In this document: piece after piece, positions 46,851 to 56,207 of the stretch
Layout: every line of letters starts with the position of its first letter
How positions within the stretch are numbered: position 1 is the first letter of the stretch
Assembly (NCBI RefSeq): GCF_963259705.1
Contig: NC_081847.1
Location: 89,174,546-89,238,545, forward strand
Length of the DNA: 64,000 nt
Direction of reading: 5' to 3'
From: Myotis daubentonii
Taxonomy: Eukaryota; Chordata; Mammalia; Chiroptera; Vespertilionidae
Made by a program: the position numbers and the translations under genes
Notes under the pieces: generated by a model
What the model was told of the DNA's origin: nothing
Databases searched by the model: none
Seen by the model: the letters and a program-made list of their open reading frames with translations, nothing else

Positions 46851-48182
46851 GCAAATCTGCTCCAATGGCTCAGCCTGGACTAGGAAGCTGGTAGAGTCTC
46901 CCATTCCCTAGGATGGTCCCTTTGAGTATTTGTGCAATACTCTGCTCTGTGCTTCTCTCTTCTCTCAACCTTCCTACCTCCACCTTCTCCCTTACTTCAG
47001 GACCAGCCCTAAGACACCACCCTCTGCTACTCCCTACTAAAGGAGCACAATAAATTTAAACAATATATTTTATGTTTTACTTATCTTTTTCTTTATTATT
47101 AAGCAGAGGCATTTTATATCTTCAAATAAAAGACATTCCAAAATAGCAAAGAAGTCACCTCTTCTCTCTAGAAATATCTAGTTAGCAGAAGTCTAGTTAA
47201 ACACACTTGACTCAGATTCTGTTTCCACCGAAGAAGAAACACTTTGAGATGAAAAAAATATTTTAGTTTCACCCTCAAGTTTTAATTTCTCTTGTAAACA
47301 GTGACCAGCTGTAAAAACTCTTATTTATTAAGAGGTGAGGTTGAAATTCAGGCATTGTAATTCACTTAATTGTGATACTATCAACATTCTTAAGCAAAAA
47401 TAACTTCACAAATAATTTTAAATCCAAACAAAATCAGCTACTGGTCTGGTTTTCCAATGGGTTTTTAAGAGGCCAATATCAGGATAATTTTAGGAAATAC
47501 TTCAAATTCAATATTTATTTTTACTAAGAATATAGGAGCAACAAGGTGAGAAAAAATTTTAAATTGCGAGATAAAGGAGAAATTCTGGAGTCAGAATAGT
47601 GTGACATTAGATAAGCAGTTATCTCGGTCTCCTTATTTCTTTAAAAAGAGACAAACTAGTACCAACATTCCCTACATGTTGTTGCTCTATTGTTCAAGTT
47701 AGCAATGACAACTTCATTCAGCATAAGAATTCTGGAGGTATCCTTGGTTAATGCATACCTTCTACTGTCCCTGTGGTCTTCGCAGCTCCAACCTCATTCT
47801 CTGCTTTTCCTACTACACATTTCTTGCCCACCAAGCTCTCTGAGGCCCAATCAATTTTTTTTTCTAGCATAACTACTATTCCTAAAATGTTTCTTCTGTT
47901 ATCATAGGTGAGCACTTAGTAGGCTTGTGTATTTGATTTGATACTAATACGGGTACTGGTAGATTGTCAGAAGTCAAGCTATGTGTGTTACAAAGTGACA
48001 TTCCCAACTTCCCTTTCATAGGCCAATTTGCCCATTTTGAACATTTGTACATTAGTTAAGCAATAAATGTTTTATACTGTCACCTAGTGGTGATTGCTTG
48101 TCCACCAACAGCTTAATTTTGGCACAGCTGCCATTGTCATACAAATGTTTTTAATAATGATTTGAATACTCTAGTTAACCAA
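46851..48182. other. unassigned AT-rich sequence
   Basis: No gene or named repeat recognised. Confidence 0.4.
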
Positions 48183-48301
48183 TTTTTATTGAGTGGCTAG
48201 TATATGTCAAGTCCTGTTTTAAGCACTAGGGCTACAGTAGAAAAAAAAAAATAACAAAACCCCAAAATCGAAATCCCTGCCTTTGTGGAGCTTATATACT
48301 A
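48183..48301 (+). repeat. ancient mammalian repeat fragment
   Basis: 'atttttattgagtggctagt', 'aagcactagggctacagtag', 'tttgtggagcttatatacta' match the head of the family at 3195 and 14930. It is cut by the Helitron array that starts at 48302. Confidence 0.6.
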
Positions 48302-48728
48302 CTAGAGGCCCGGTACACAGATCTGTGCACAGGTGAGGTTCCTCAGCCTGGCCTGAGCCTTCTGCCAAGCCTGCGGGGATCAGACCAAAACCCAGCAGCC
48401 CAACATCCCCCGAGGGATGGCAGGCGGCCGGGGAGGCGCTTCAGCTGGGCTAGGGCGCAGCTCTGCTGCTGCTTATCCAGGTCCCACTGCACATGCCATC
48501 ACCAGGTAGCACTGCTGCAGAGGCGGGAGAGGCTCCTGCTGCTGCAGCTGTGCTTGCCAGCCATGAGCCTGGCTTCTGGCTGAGAGGTGCTCCCACTGTG
48601 GGAACGCACTGACCACCAGGGGACAGCTACTGCATTGAGTGTCTGCCCCCTGGTGGTCAGGGCGTGTCATAGTGACCAGTCATTCTTGTGGTTCAGTTGT
48701 AAAGGTTTCTTAGGCATATATATATATA
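48302..48728 (-). mobile_element. Helitron, copy 1 of a four-copy minus-strand array
   Basis: Its 3' end (CTAGAGGCCCGGTACACAG) faces left after A (48301). It holds the inverted pair CCACCAGGGGACAG (48613-48626) and CTGCCCCCTGGTGG (48643-48656). The 5' end is worn ('taggcatatatatatata') and abuts the next copy with no TC. Confidence 0.92.
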
Positions 48729-49209
48729 CTAGAGGCCCAGTGCACAAAAATTTGTGCACTCGGGGCGGGGGGGGCGGTCCCTCAGCCCAGCCTCTGCCCT
48801 CTCTCAGTCTGGGACCCCTCGAGGGATGACCACCTGTTGGCTTAGGCCTGCTCCCCGGGGGATTGGGCCTAAGATGGCAATCAGACATCCCTCTGGCAGC
48901 CTGGCAGCCCTCGGGGGATGTCCACTTGCCAGCAGGGAGCAGGCCTAAACTGCAGTTGGACATCCTTAGCTCTGCTGAGGAGGCAGGAGAGGCTCCCACC
49001 ACCACTGCTGTACTGGCAGCCATCAGCCTGGCTTGTGGCTGAGCAGAGCTCCTCCCATGTGAGAGCGCCCTGACCACTAGAGGGCAGCTCCTGCATTGAG
49101 CGTCTGCCCCCTGGTGGTCAGTGTGTGTCATAGTGACCAGAAAGACCAGTCATTCCCAGTCTTTCTGCTGTTAGGGTCAGTTTGCATATTACCCTTTTAC
49201 TATATAGGA
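48729..49209 (-). mobile_element. Helitron, copy 2 of the array
   Basis: CTAGAGGCCCAGTGCAC with hairpin at the left. Inverted CTCF-like pair CCACTAGAGGGCAG (49074-49087) and CTGCCCCCTGGTGG (49104-49117). The 5' end 'cttttactatatagga' closes with GA at 49208-49209 (TC on its own strand). Confidence 0.94.
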
Positions 49210-49879
49210 TAGAGGCCTGGTGCACGGGTGGGGGCCGGCTGGTTTGCCGGATCAGGGTGGGGGTCCCGCTTGGGTGCCTGGCCAGCCTGGATGAGGGGAT
49301 GATGGCTGTTTGCAGGTGGTCACACCCCCTTCAGGGTGGGGGTCCCCACTGGGGTACCTGGCCAGTCTGGGTGAGGGACTGAGGGCCGTTTTCAGGCTGG
49401 CGGATGACTGAAGCTCCCAACCACTCTTTTTTTTCTTTTTTCTTTTATTCTGGGATTTATTTACCTTCTATGGCTGTCACTGGAACTGAGAGCCGGCTTT
49501 AGCTCTGAGGCTGGGCTCCAGCTCTGAGTCCTTGGCTGGCTGAAAGCAGGTATCTGGGTTTGTTTGGCTTCTATAATTGAAACACTGTTGCAGCTCCAGC
49601 TCTGAGGCCCGGCTGGCTGAAAGCAGGTTTCTGGGGATTGTTTAGCTTCTATAATTGCAACATTGTTTCTTAGAGTGCAGCTCAGAGGCCAGCAGCGGCA
49701 GGCGGGGAACCTTGGCTTCCTCTGTCACTGGAGCAAGCAAGCCTCCTGTTCACTTCAGCTGCCTGGCTTCCGGCCACCATCTTGGTTGGCAGTTAATTTG
49801 CATATCACCCTGATTAGCCAATGGGAAGCGTGTCGGAGGTATGGTCAATTAACATGTTTGTCTATTATTAGATGGGAGA
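49210..49879 (-). mobile_element. Helitron, copy 3 of the array, with unusual inner segment
   Basis: Left end TAGAGGCCTGGTGCACG lacks the outermost base of CTAG because it fuses to the neighbour's TC. The right part ('ttggcagttaatttgcatat', 'ctgattagccaatggg') is the 5' end seen in the copies at 37481 and 52943. The middle (about 49395-49790) has no counterpart in the other copies and holds two 78-bp direct repeats starting at 49515 and 49593. Confidence 0.88.
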
Positions 49880-50336
49880 TATATATATATATATATATAT
49901 TTTTTTTATTGGCCCAGTGTATGGATTCGTGCACATTGAAAGAAAATTAATTAGAAGGTGGCCAGTGGGGTGGGACTGAGCCAGATGGCTGGACACGCTC
50001 TGGAGCCAACCTCCTGTGGTCCTCCCTGGCTGGACGCACGTGGGGCAGTGCTGAGGCTCAAAGGGTGTCTGTGGTCACCACGGTTTGGCAGTAAACCAGA
50101 TTCAGGGCCGACAGTGCCCCAGCAACAACATAACCCATGACCGAAGGTGGAATCATACAGCTCCGCAAGGAATTGGGCTCCCTCCTTTCTGGTTCTGGGG
50201 TGCATCACCCGAGAATTGCTGCTGCCAAGTCACCACATCTCGGCAGCTCCTGCGTTGAGCATCTGTCCTTTGATGGTCAGTGTGTGTCATACCTACCAGC
50301 CGGTTGGACAGTTGCTTAGCCTTTTATATATATAGA
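49880..50336 (-). mobile_element. Helitron, copy 4 of the array, degraded
   Basis: Left end worn ('ttggcccagtgtatggattc') behind an (AT)n tract at 49879-49900. Right end 'cttttatatatataga' with GA at 50335-50336 before T. Its inverted CTCF-like pair has decayed. Confidence 0.88.
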
Positions 50337-50525
50337 TTGCAATTCCTTTATTTTTTAAGTAGAAAAATAAAGAAATGTCTATTAATTGAGAATTGTATAT
50401 ATATAATTTTATACAATTGAAACTAATTAGGTGCTAAAAGTGGAAAATTTTAGACCTGGATGAGTGCTTATTATGCTGAAAGATTCAAGTATGTCTACAT
50501 AGCAACACAAAATTCTGAAAATAGA
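50337..50525. other. unassigned AT-rich spacer
   Basis: No feature recognised between the Helitron array and the next SINE. Confidence 0.4.
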
Positions 50526-50703
50526 GGCCTGGTCAGTGTGGCTCAGTTGGTTGGGTGTGATCTGTGCATAGTTTGATTCCCGGCCAGGGCACATGCCCTG
50601 ATTGTAGGTTTGATCCCTGGTTGGGGACTGTGCAGGAGGCAGCCCATCGATGTTTTACTCTCATGTCAATGCTTATCTAAAAAATTAATAAAGAGTTTTT
50701 AAG
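50526..50703 (+). mobile_element. Ves SINE
   Basis: 'tcagtgtggctcagttggtt', 'gattcccggccagggcacat', 'gtgcaggaggcagcccatcg' and an 'aattaataaagag' tail. The head is missing several bases relative to other copies. Confidence 0.92.
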
Positions 50704-51122
50704 TAAAAATTATGCAGATACATAGCTATATAAATGCAAAACATTAAGCATATCACAATATGTTATTCTAAATGTACTGTTCACAGATACTCTACTTTAG
50801 ACTGTGATTTGTTCTCCACAGAGGTCTGAGTTAGCAATTCTGAAACTATTATGTGTGTTCTGGGACTGAGAAAATATATTGTGGATAATGATGGCCAAAA
50901 GTCTTTTTTTTTTCTACAGGGAAAGTAGTTACAATACTTACCCCTTTTCACAATGGGGTATAGTTAGAATGAACCATGTGTTCCTGGATTGGAAGTGGAG
51001 GCATCTATATTCATACTGTAGAAATCTATATACTGTAGATTTCATATATGCATGTAAAAAGCAAGGTAAATACAGAAATAGACTTAGATGCATGTAAGTG
51101 TGTACGCATATATTTCTGAACT
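50704..51122. other. unassigned AT-rich sequence
   Basis: No gene recognised. Confidence 0.4.
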
Positions 51123-52450
51123 CTTCATTGAAGGGGGCTAGCAGCTGGAAAACCTAATAGCAATGAGCACACCTAACGCCCAAATATTAGTTCCTAAATA
51201 AATACTGTGATGCTTTTTGGAAATACTGAGCCCAGCGTTGGGACAGCAAAAGTACAAAATGAACCTGGAAGAATGGGCGGTGTCAGAAAGGAATCAAATG
51301 CTCAACAAATTATAGGCCCAGCTGGCATGGCTCAGTGGTTGTGTGTCAGCCTATAAACTAGGAGGTCATGGTTCCATTCCTGGTTAGGCCATATGCCTGG
51401 GTTGTGGGATCGATCCCCACTGTGGGGCGTGCAGGAGGCAGCCAAACAATGATTCTCTCTCATAATTGAGGTTTCTATCTCTCTCTCCCTCTCTCCTCTT
51501 CTCTGAAATCAATAAAAATATTTTTAAAACATTTTTTTTTAAATTACAACAGCGTGTTGAAGGTACTAGAGCCAACTTGGAGTTCCCTGGGGCTGTATCT
51601 GGGAAAATTTGAGCAAAAAATAAATAATGATACTGATGAAGTATAACCCATAAAATAAAATTTTATGAGCTTATACTGGTACAAATATATAGTTGAAATC
51701 AAAATTAAAGGGAAGTAAAAGATAGATAGCTCTTCATTATACTAGAATTTCAATTAACAAATGAAGAAAAATTGATGGAATGTTTAAAAGTTACAACTTG
51801 ATGAAGACCACAGTAATAATTATTTCAGGCAAGAATCATTAGTGGATTCTAAAATTAATGGGAAAATTATCACGAGAAACAATATATCCGTAAATTCAGA
51901 ATATACTTCCATAAGACATGTTTTAACTATAAAGGAAAAAATAGCAACTTTCTAGCAGATGAACCTAGCACACATCAACTTAACCAAGTGATCAAAGAAA
52001 ACAGCACTAGTAATATATTGATATGATGTACTGAGAAGGGCATAATATCATTTTAGTCTCAAAAATATGTAACTTGAATTAAATCACAAGAAAATAGACA
52101 AACCTCATTGAAGGCTATAAATAAGTGGCTCACCTGTACACTTCAAAATTTTCAAGGTCATGAAAAACAAATAACTACCCAAGATTAGAGGCAATCAAGG
52201 AGACAAGCAACTAAATTCAATGTACTATCCTTGGTCAGATCTTGGATTAGAGGAAGGACATTGGAACAATTGGTGAAATTAGAAAAAGGTTTGCAGATTA
52301 TTTAAAAGTAGTTTCAATTTCCTACTTTTAATCATTGTACGATGGTTATATAAAATGTTAGCTGTTGGGGTAGCTGGAGGAAGGGTATACTGAAATTCTT
52401 TGTATTATTTTTGCAAGTAGGAAATTATTTTGTGAATGTCCAAATATACC
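51123..52450 (+). mobile_element. old L1 3' region, sense
   Basis: Order of blocks 'agtggattctaaaattaatg', 'agcaactttctagcagatga', 'tgatatgatgtactgagaag', 'ttttcaaggtcatgaaaaac', 'atcattgtacgatggttata' and 'ggtagctggaggaagggtat' is that of a diverged L1 3' untranslated region. A Ves SINE interrupts it at 51315-51540. Confidence 0.7.
51315..51540 (+). mobile_element. Ves SINE
   Basis: Complete head, body and tail ('gcaggaggcagccaaacaat', 'gaaatcaataaaaatatt'). Flanked by AAATTATA (51307-51314) and AAATTACA (51541-51548), an 8-bp duplication with one mismatch. Confidence 0.93.
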
Positions 52451-52524
52451 CATCAAAAGATGTAAAATTGTCAGAGTGGTAAGAAAACAAGACCCAACTA
52501 TATGCTGTGTACAAGAAACCCCCA
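52451..52524 (+). pseudogene. L1 ORF2 remnant, part 1
   Basis: 'gtcagagtggtaagaaaaca' and 'acaagacccaactatatgct' are from the L1 ORF2 endonuclease region in sense. It stops at A (52524) where the Helitron array starts and resumes at 54012. Confidence 0.75.
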
Positions 52525-52942
52525 TCTATACTAATAAAAGAGAAACATGCAAATCGGTGAAACTCCGCTACACCTACCAGCCAATCAGGCTGAGTATGCA
52601 AATTAATCCAACAAAGAGGGTGCTTAATTTGCATTTGCAGGCACAGAGCAAAGACTGAAGACAAATGAAGGCCGAAGATGACTGAAGACTGAAGAGGCTT
52701 GGCTTCTCCGCTGCAGCCGGAGCAGAGAAGCCAAGCCTCACTGTGGCCGAAATGGAGAAGCCAAGCCTCACTGCAACTGGAGCCGAGAAGCCAAGCCTCG
52801 CTGCTGCAGCCTGAGTGGCCTTGCTTGGCTTCTCCGCTGTGGCCGGACTAAAGGCCTGGGTCCGGGTGCCGGAGAAAAACTGGTGCCAGCAGCCTGGGGA
52901 AGGAAGGCCTATTGCACGAATCTTTGTGCAACAAGCCTCTAG
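52525..52942 (+). mobile_element. Helitron, copy 1 of a three-copy plus-strand array
   Basis: TCTATACTAATAAAAGAG after A (52524); end 'ttgtgcaacaagcctctag'. Octamer motifs ATGCAAAT, ATGCAAAT and ATTTGCAT lie in its first 120 bp. The inner part (52684-52850) is built of repeated and inverted GAGAAGCCAAGCCTC units not found in the other copies. Confidence 0.92.
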
Positions 52943-53632
52943 TCAACACTAATAAAAGAGAAAAATGGCAATTGGCGTACGAGCTACCCTTTTCATTGGC
53001 TAATCAGGGCTATATGCAAATTAACTGCCAACTAAGATTGGCAGTTAACTGCCAACAAGATGGCGGTTAATTTGCATATGTAGGCACAATGCAGGGAGGC
53101 GAAAGGGAAAGCAGGAAGAAGCCCCCTGCCACTGACAGTAATTGGAAACCCAGGGTGGAGCTAAGAGCTGGGGGGCCATGATCGGAGAATCAGGTGCCTT
53201 TTCCGCCCTGGCCAGTGATAGCAAGAAGTAGGGGTGGAGCCAGCGATGGGAGCTGGGCATGGTCGAAGCTGGCAGTCCCAGGAGCTAGGGGTCCCTTGCC
53301 TGGGCCTAAAGCGAAGCCCATGATCATGGGGCCGCTGCAGCTGCGGGTCCCCACTGCCCGGGCCGGACGCCTCAGCCAGAGGCGTCCTGCAGGGGCAGGG
53401 GTGGAGCCCGCACGATCGCGGCGCCCCCCGCTGCCACTGCAGGTCTCGGCTGCCCGGGCCTGACGCCTAGGCCAGAGGCGTCAGGCCTGGGCAAGGGGCA
53501 AATCCTGCGATTGGAGGGTGATGGGGGTCAACGCCTGAGGGCTCCCAGTATGTGAGAGGGGGCAGGCTGCGCTGAGGGACACTCCCCCCACACACACACC
53601 CAGTGCACGAATTTCGTGCACCGGGCCCCTAG
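52943..53632 (+). mobile_element. Helitron, copy 2 of the array
   Basis: TCAACACTAATAAAAGAG directly follows CTAG of copy 1. Hairpin GTGCACGAATTTCGTGCAC at 53603-53621, 11 nt before the CTAG end. A close relative of 37481-38092, but with about 80 extra bp formed by a second version of an inner GC-rich unit (53311-53386 and 53401-53482). The 18-bp palindrome is at 53038-53055. Confidence 0.95.
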
Positions 53633-54011
53633 TCCTATATAATAAAAGGCTAATATGCAAATCAACCAAATGGCTGAACGACCGGTCGCTATGACATGCA
53701 CTGACTACCAGAGGGCAGACGCTCAATGCAGGAGCTGCCCCCTGGTGGTCAGTGTGCTCCCACAGGGGAAGCACCACTCAGCCAAAAGTTGGGCTCACAG
53801 CTGGCAAGTACTGCAGTGGTGGCGGGAGCCTTTCCCACCTCCGTGGCAGCGCTAAGGATGTCCGACTGATGGCTTAGGCCCACTTTTTGGGAGTGCGCCT
53901 AAGCCGTCAGTCAGACATTGCCTGAAGGCTCCTGGACTGCAAGAGGGTGCAGGTCGAGTTGAGGGATCACCCCCCCACCCAGTGCACGAATGTCGTGCAC
54001 CAGGCCTCTAG
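53633..54011 (+). mobile_element. Helitron, copy 3 of the array
   Basis: TCCTATATAATAAAAGGC directly follows CTAG of copy 2. Inverted CTCF-like pair CTACCAGAGGGCAG (53705-53718) and CTGCCCCCTGGTGG (53735-53748). Hairpin GTGCACGAATGTCGTGCAC at 53982-54000, end CTCTAG at 54011, then host T (54012). 379 bp, the best preserved short-type copy here. Confidence 0.96.
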
Positions 54012-54820
54012 TTAAATATAAAGGCTCAGATCATTAAAAGTAAATAGATGGATAAAGATACACCATCCTGCCTAACTGGTTTGGCTCAGTGGATAGAGCG
54101 TCAGCCTGCGGACTGAAGGGTCCCAGGTTCGATTCCAGTCAAGGGCATGTACCTTGGTTGTGGGCACCTCCCCGGTGGGGAGTGTGCAGGAGGCAGCTGA
54201 TCGATGTTTCTCTCTCATTGATGTTTCTGACTCTCTATCCCTCTTCCTTCCTCTCTGTAAAAAAAATCAATTATATATATATATATATCTTTAAAAAAAG
54301 ATACACCATCCTGACAGTAATCAAAAGAAAGCTGAAGTACAAATATTAATTTTAGACATAAAAGCAAGAAAAATATCAGAAGGATGGACATTACACAATC
54401 ATAAAAGGATCTATTCCCTAACAATGCATAATAACCACTAATATATATGCAGCCAACAAGAGAGTTTCCAAACAGATGAAGCTAAAACTGAGAGAAATGA
54501 AGGAAAATAGACAAATCAACTATTTTTGTTGCATACTTCAGTAATTGATAAAGCAGGTAAGTTACTAACGTACAAATGATCTGCACAGCACCATCCATGA
54601 TCTGGTCTAAGTGACCGTTACAGGACACTCCATCCAACAGCAGAACACGCATTCTTCTCAAGCTCATATGGAGCATTTACTGAAATAGACCACATTTAGA
54701 CCATAAAGTGCACCTTATAATTTTAGAAGTATAGAAATCATACACAGTATGTCCACAGACCGCATGGAATTAAATTAGAAGTCATTAACAGAAAGGCAGC
54801 TGGAATATAAAACTACATTT
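54012..54820 (+). pseudogene. L1 ORF2 remnant, part 2
   Basis: 'ttaaatataaaggctcagat', 'tacaaatattaattttagac', 'gcagccaacaagagagtttc', 'gacactccatccaacagcag', 'accataaagtgcacc' and 'catggaattaaattagaagt' continue the ORF2 endonuclease region begun at 52451. A Ves SINE with its duplication sits at 54071-54296. Numerous stops; not functional. Confidence 0.8.
54071..54298 (+). mobile_element. Ves SINE
   Basis: Complete copy ('aactggtttggctcagtgga', 'ggttcgattccagtcaaggg', 'gtgcaggaggcagctgatcg'). A perfect 16-bp duplication, AAGATACACCATCCTG, flanks it (54055-54070 and 54298-54313), so it is probably young. (TA)n lies in its tail. Confidence 0.95.
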
Positions 54821-55440
54821 TGAGTTAATTTTTGTATAAACTGTAAGGTCAGTGTCTAGGTTCATGTTTATGCACATAGACATCCAATTATTCCAGCAAC
54901 ATGTCTTGAAAAACATCTCTCCATTGAGATGTCTTTGTACCTTTGCAAATATCAGTTGGTTATATCTCGTTTGGGTCTATTTCTGGGCTGTATATTTTGT
55001 TCCACTGATCTATGTGTCTGTTCTTTCACCAATGGCTTATTGTCTTGATTATTGTAGCATTATAACAAGAACAATTTTGTTGTTCTTCAATGTTACATTG
55101 GTTATTTCTGTTCCTTTAATTTCCATATAAATTTTAGGATCAGCTTGTTGATATCTACAAAATAGCTTGTGGTGATTTTGATTGGGTTTGCATAAAATCT
55201 ATAGACCAAGTTGGAAAGAATTGACATTTAAAAAAATGTTAAGTATTACAATACATGAACATGGGATATCATTCCATTTTTAAAAGATTTTTGGCTATTT
55301 TCATCAGAATTTCCTAACCTTTCACATAGAGATCTTGTGTATATTTTGTTAGAGTTATACACAATTACTTTTATTTTGCTGTTATCTTTCTGTTATTGAT
55401 TTCTAATTTAAGCTTCTGAAATCTGTGCAGAAACAGCTCT
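54821..55440 (-). mobile_element. old L1, antisense
   Basis: 'gtctatttctgggctgtata', 'ttccactgatctatgtgtct' and 'aattttaggatcagcttgtt' are classic L1 sequence read backwards. It follows sense L1 ORF2 without a spacer at about 54820. Confidence 0.75.
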
Positions 55441-55988
55441 AAATATTCCATGGAGCGTTGACCAAAAAACTGTTTAGAAAGCAGGGGATTCCACCAAATT
55501 TAAATAGATGATTCTATATTCGGATTCAAAATATATTCCGTAGGGTGACAGCTCAGAACAAGAATGAAGGCAGCAGGGGCTGACTGATATAGTACATTTT
55601 GGTATGTAATACTAGTAACCATATCCAAACCATATATACTATATGTACCCCTGCATGCACCCTAACCTTAGACTGATTGAATTTGTGTCAACTCTTATAC
55701 CCACCTATTCAGATGGATTCAGATGGGGGAATAATGCATTAGCATTTTCAGGGTTCATGGATGGTCTTATACATCTGGAAAAAAATGCCTCTTGTTTTCA
55801 TTGCTTTAATAAGTGTAAAAGGTTCTTTTTGAGAAGTTTCTCTTTTCCTTTGGGCACTCAGTATACCTCCCAGTAATCTGAGATATAGGCTTTGCCTTTC
55901 ATTCTGCGAAGGCTTGAAATAAACCTCAAGGGAAAATGCTAAATAGTAACAAGGAGAATGGGAATTTTCAGTAAGAGTCTTACAAAGG
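55441..55988. other. unassigned sequence
   Basis: No gene or named repeat recognised. Confidence 0.4.
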
Positions 55989-56207
55989 TGCCCTGGCCAA
56001 TGTGGCTCAGTTGGTTGAGCATCATCCTGTGCACCAAAAGGTTGCCGGTTCGATTCCTGGTCAGGGCACATGCCTGGGTTGTGGGCTTGATCTATAGTAG
56101 GGGTCGTGTAGGAGGCAGCTATCGAGGCTGTGTTCTCACATCAATGTTTCTCTCTCTCCCCCTCTCCCTTCTTCTCTGAAATTAATAAAAATATATATTT
56201 TTTAAAT
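55989..56207 (+). mobile_element. Ves SINE
   Basis: 'gccctggccaatgtggctca', 'gccggttcgattcctggtca', 'gtgtaggaggcagctatcga' and 'gaaattaataaaaatat' make a full-length copy. No certain duplication seen. Confidence 0.93.

Noticed and set aside
48302..54011. Autonomous Helitron with Rep/helicase
   Set aside because: All copies are 160-690 bp, and no frame shows Rep HUH or helicase motifs.
54071..54298. tRNA gene
   Set aside because: Box A- and box B-like sequences belong to the tRNA-derived SINE head; no cloverleaf or anticodon arm is kept.
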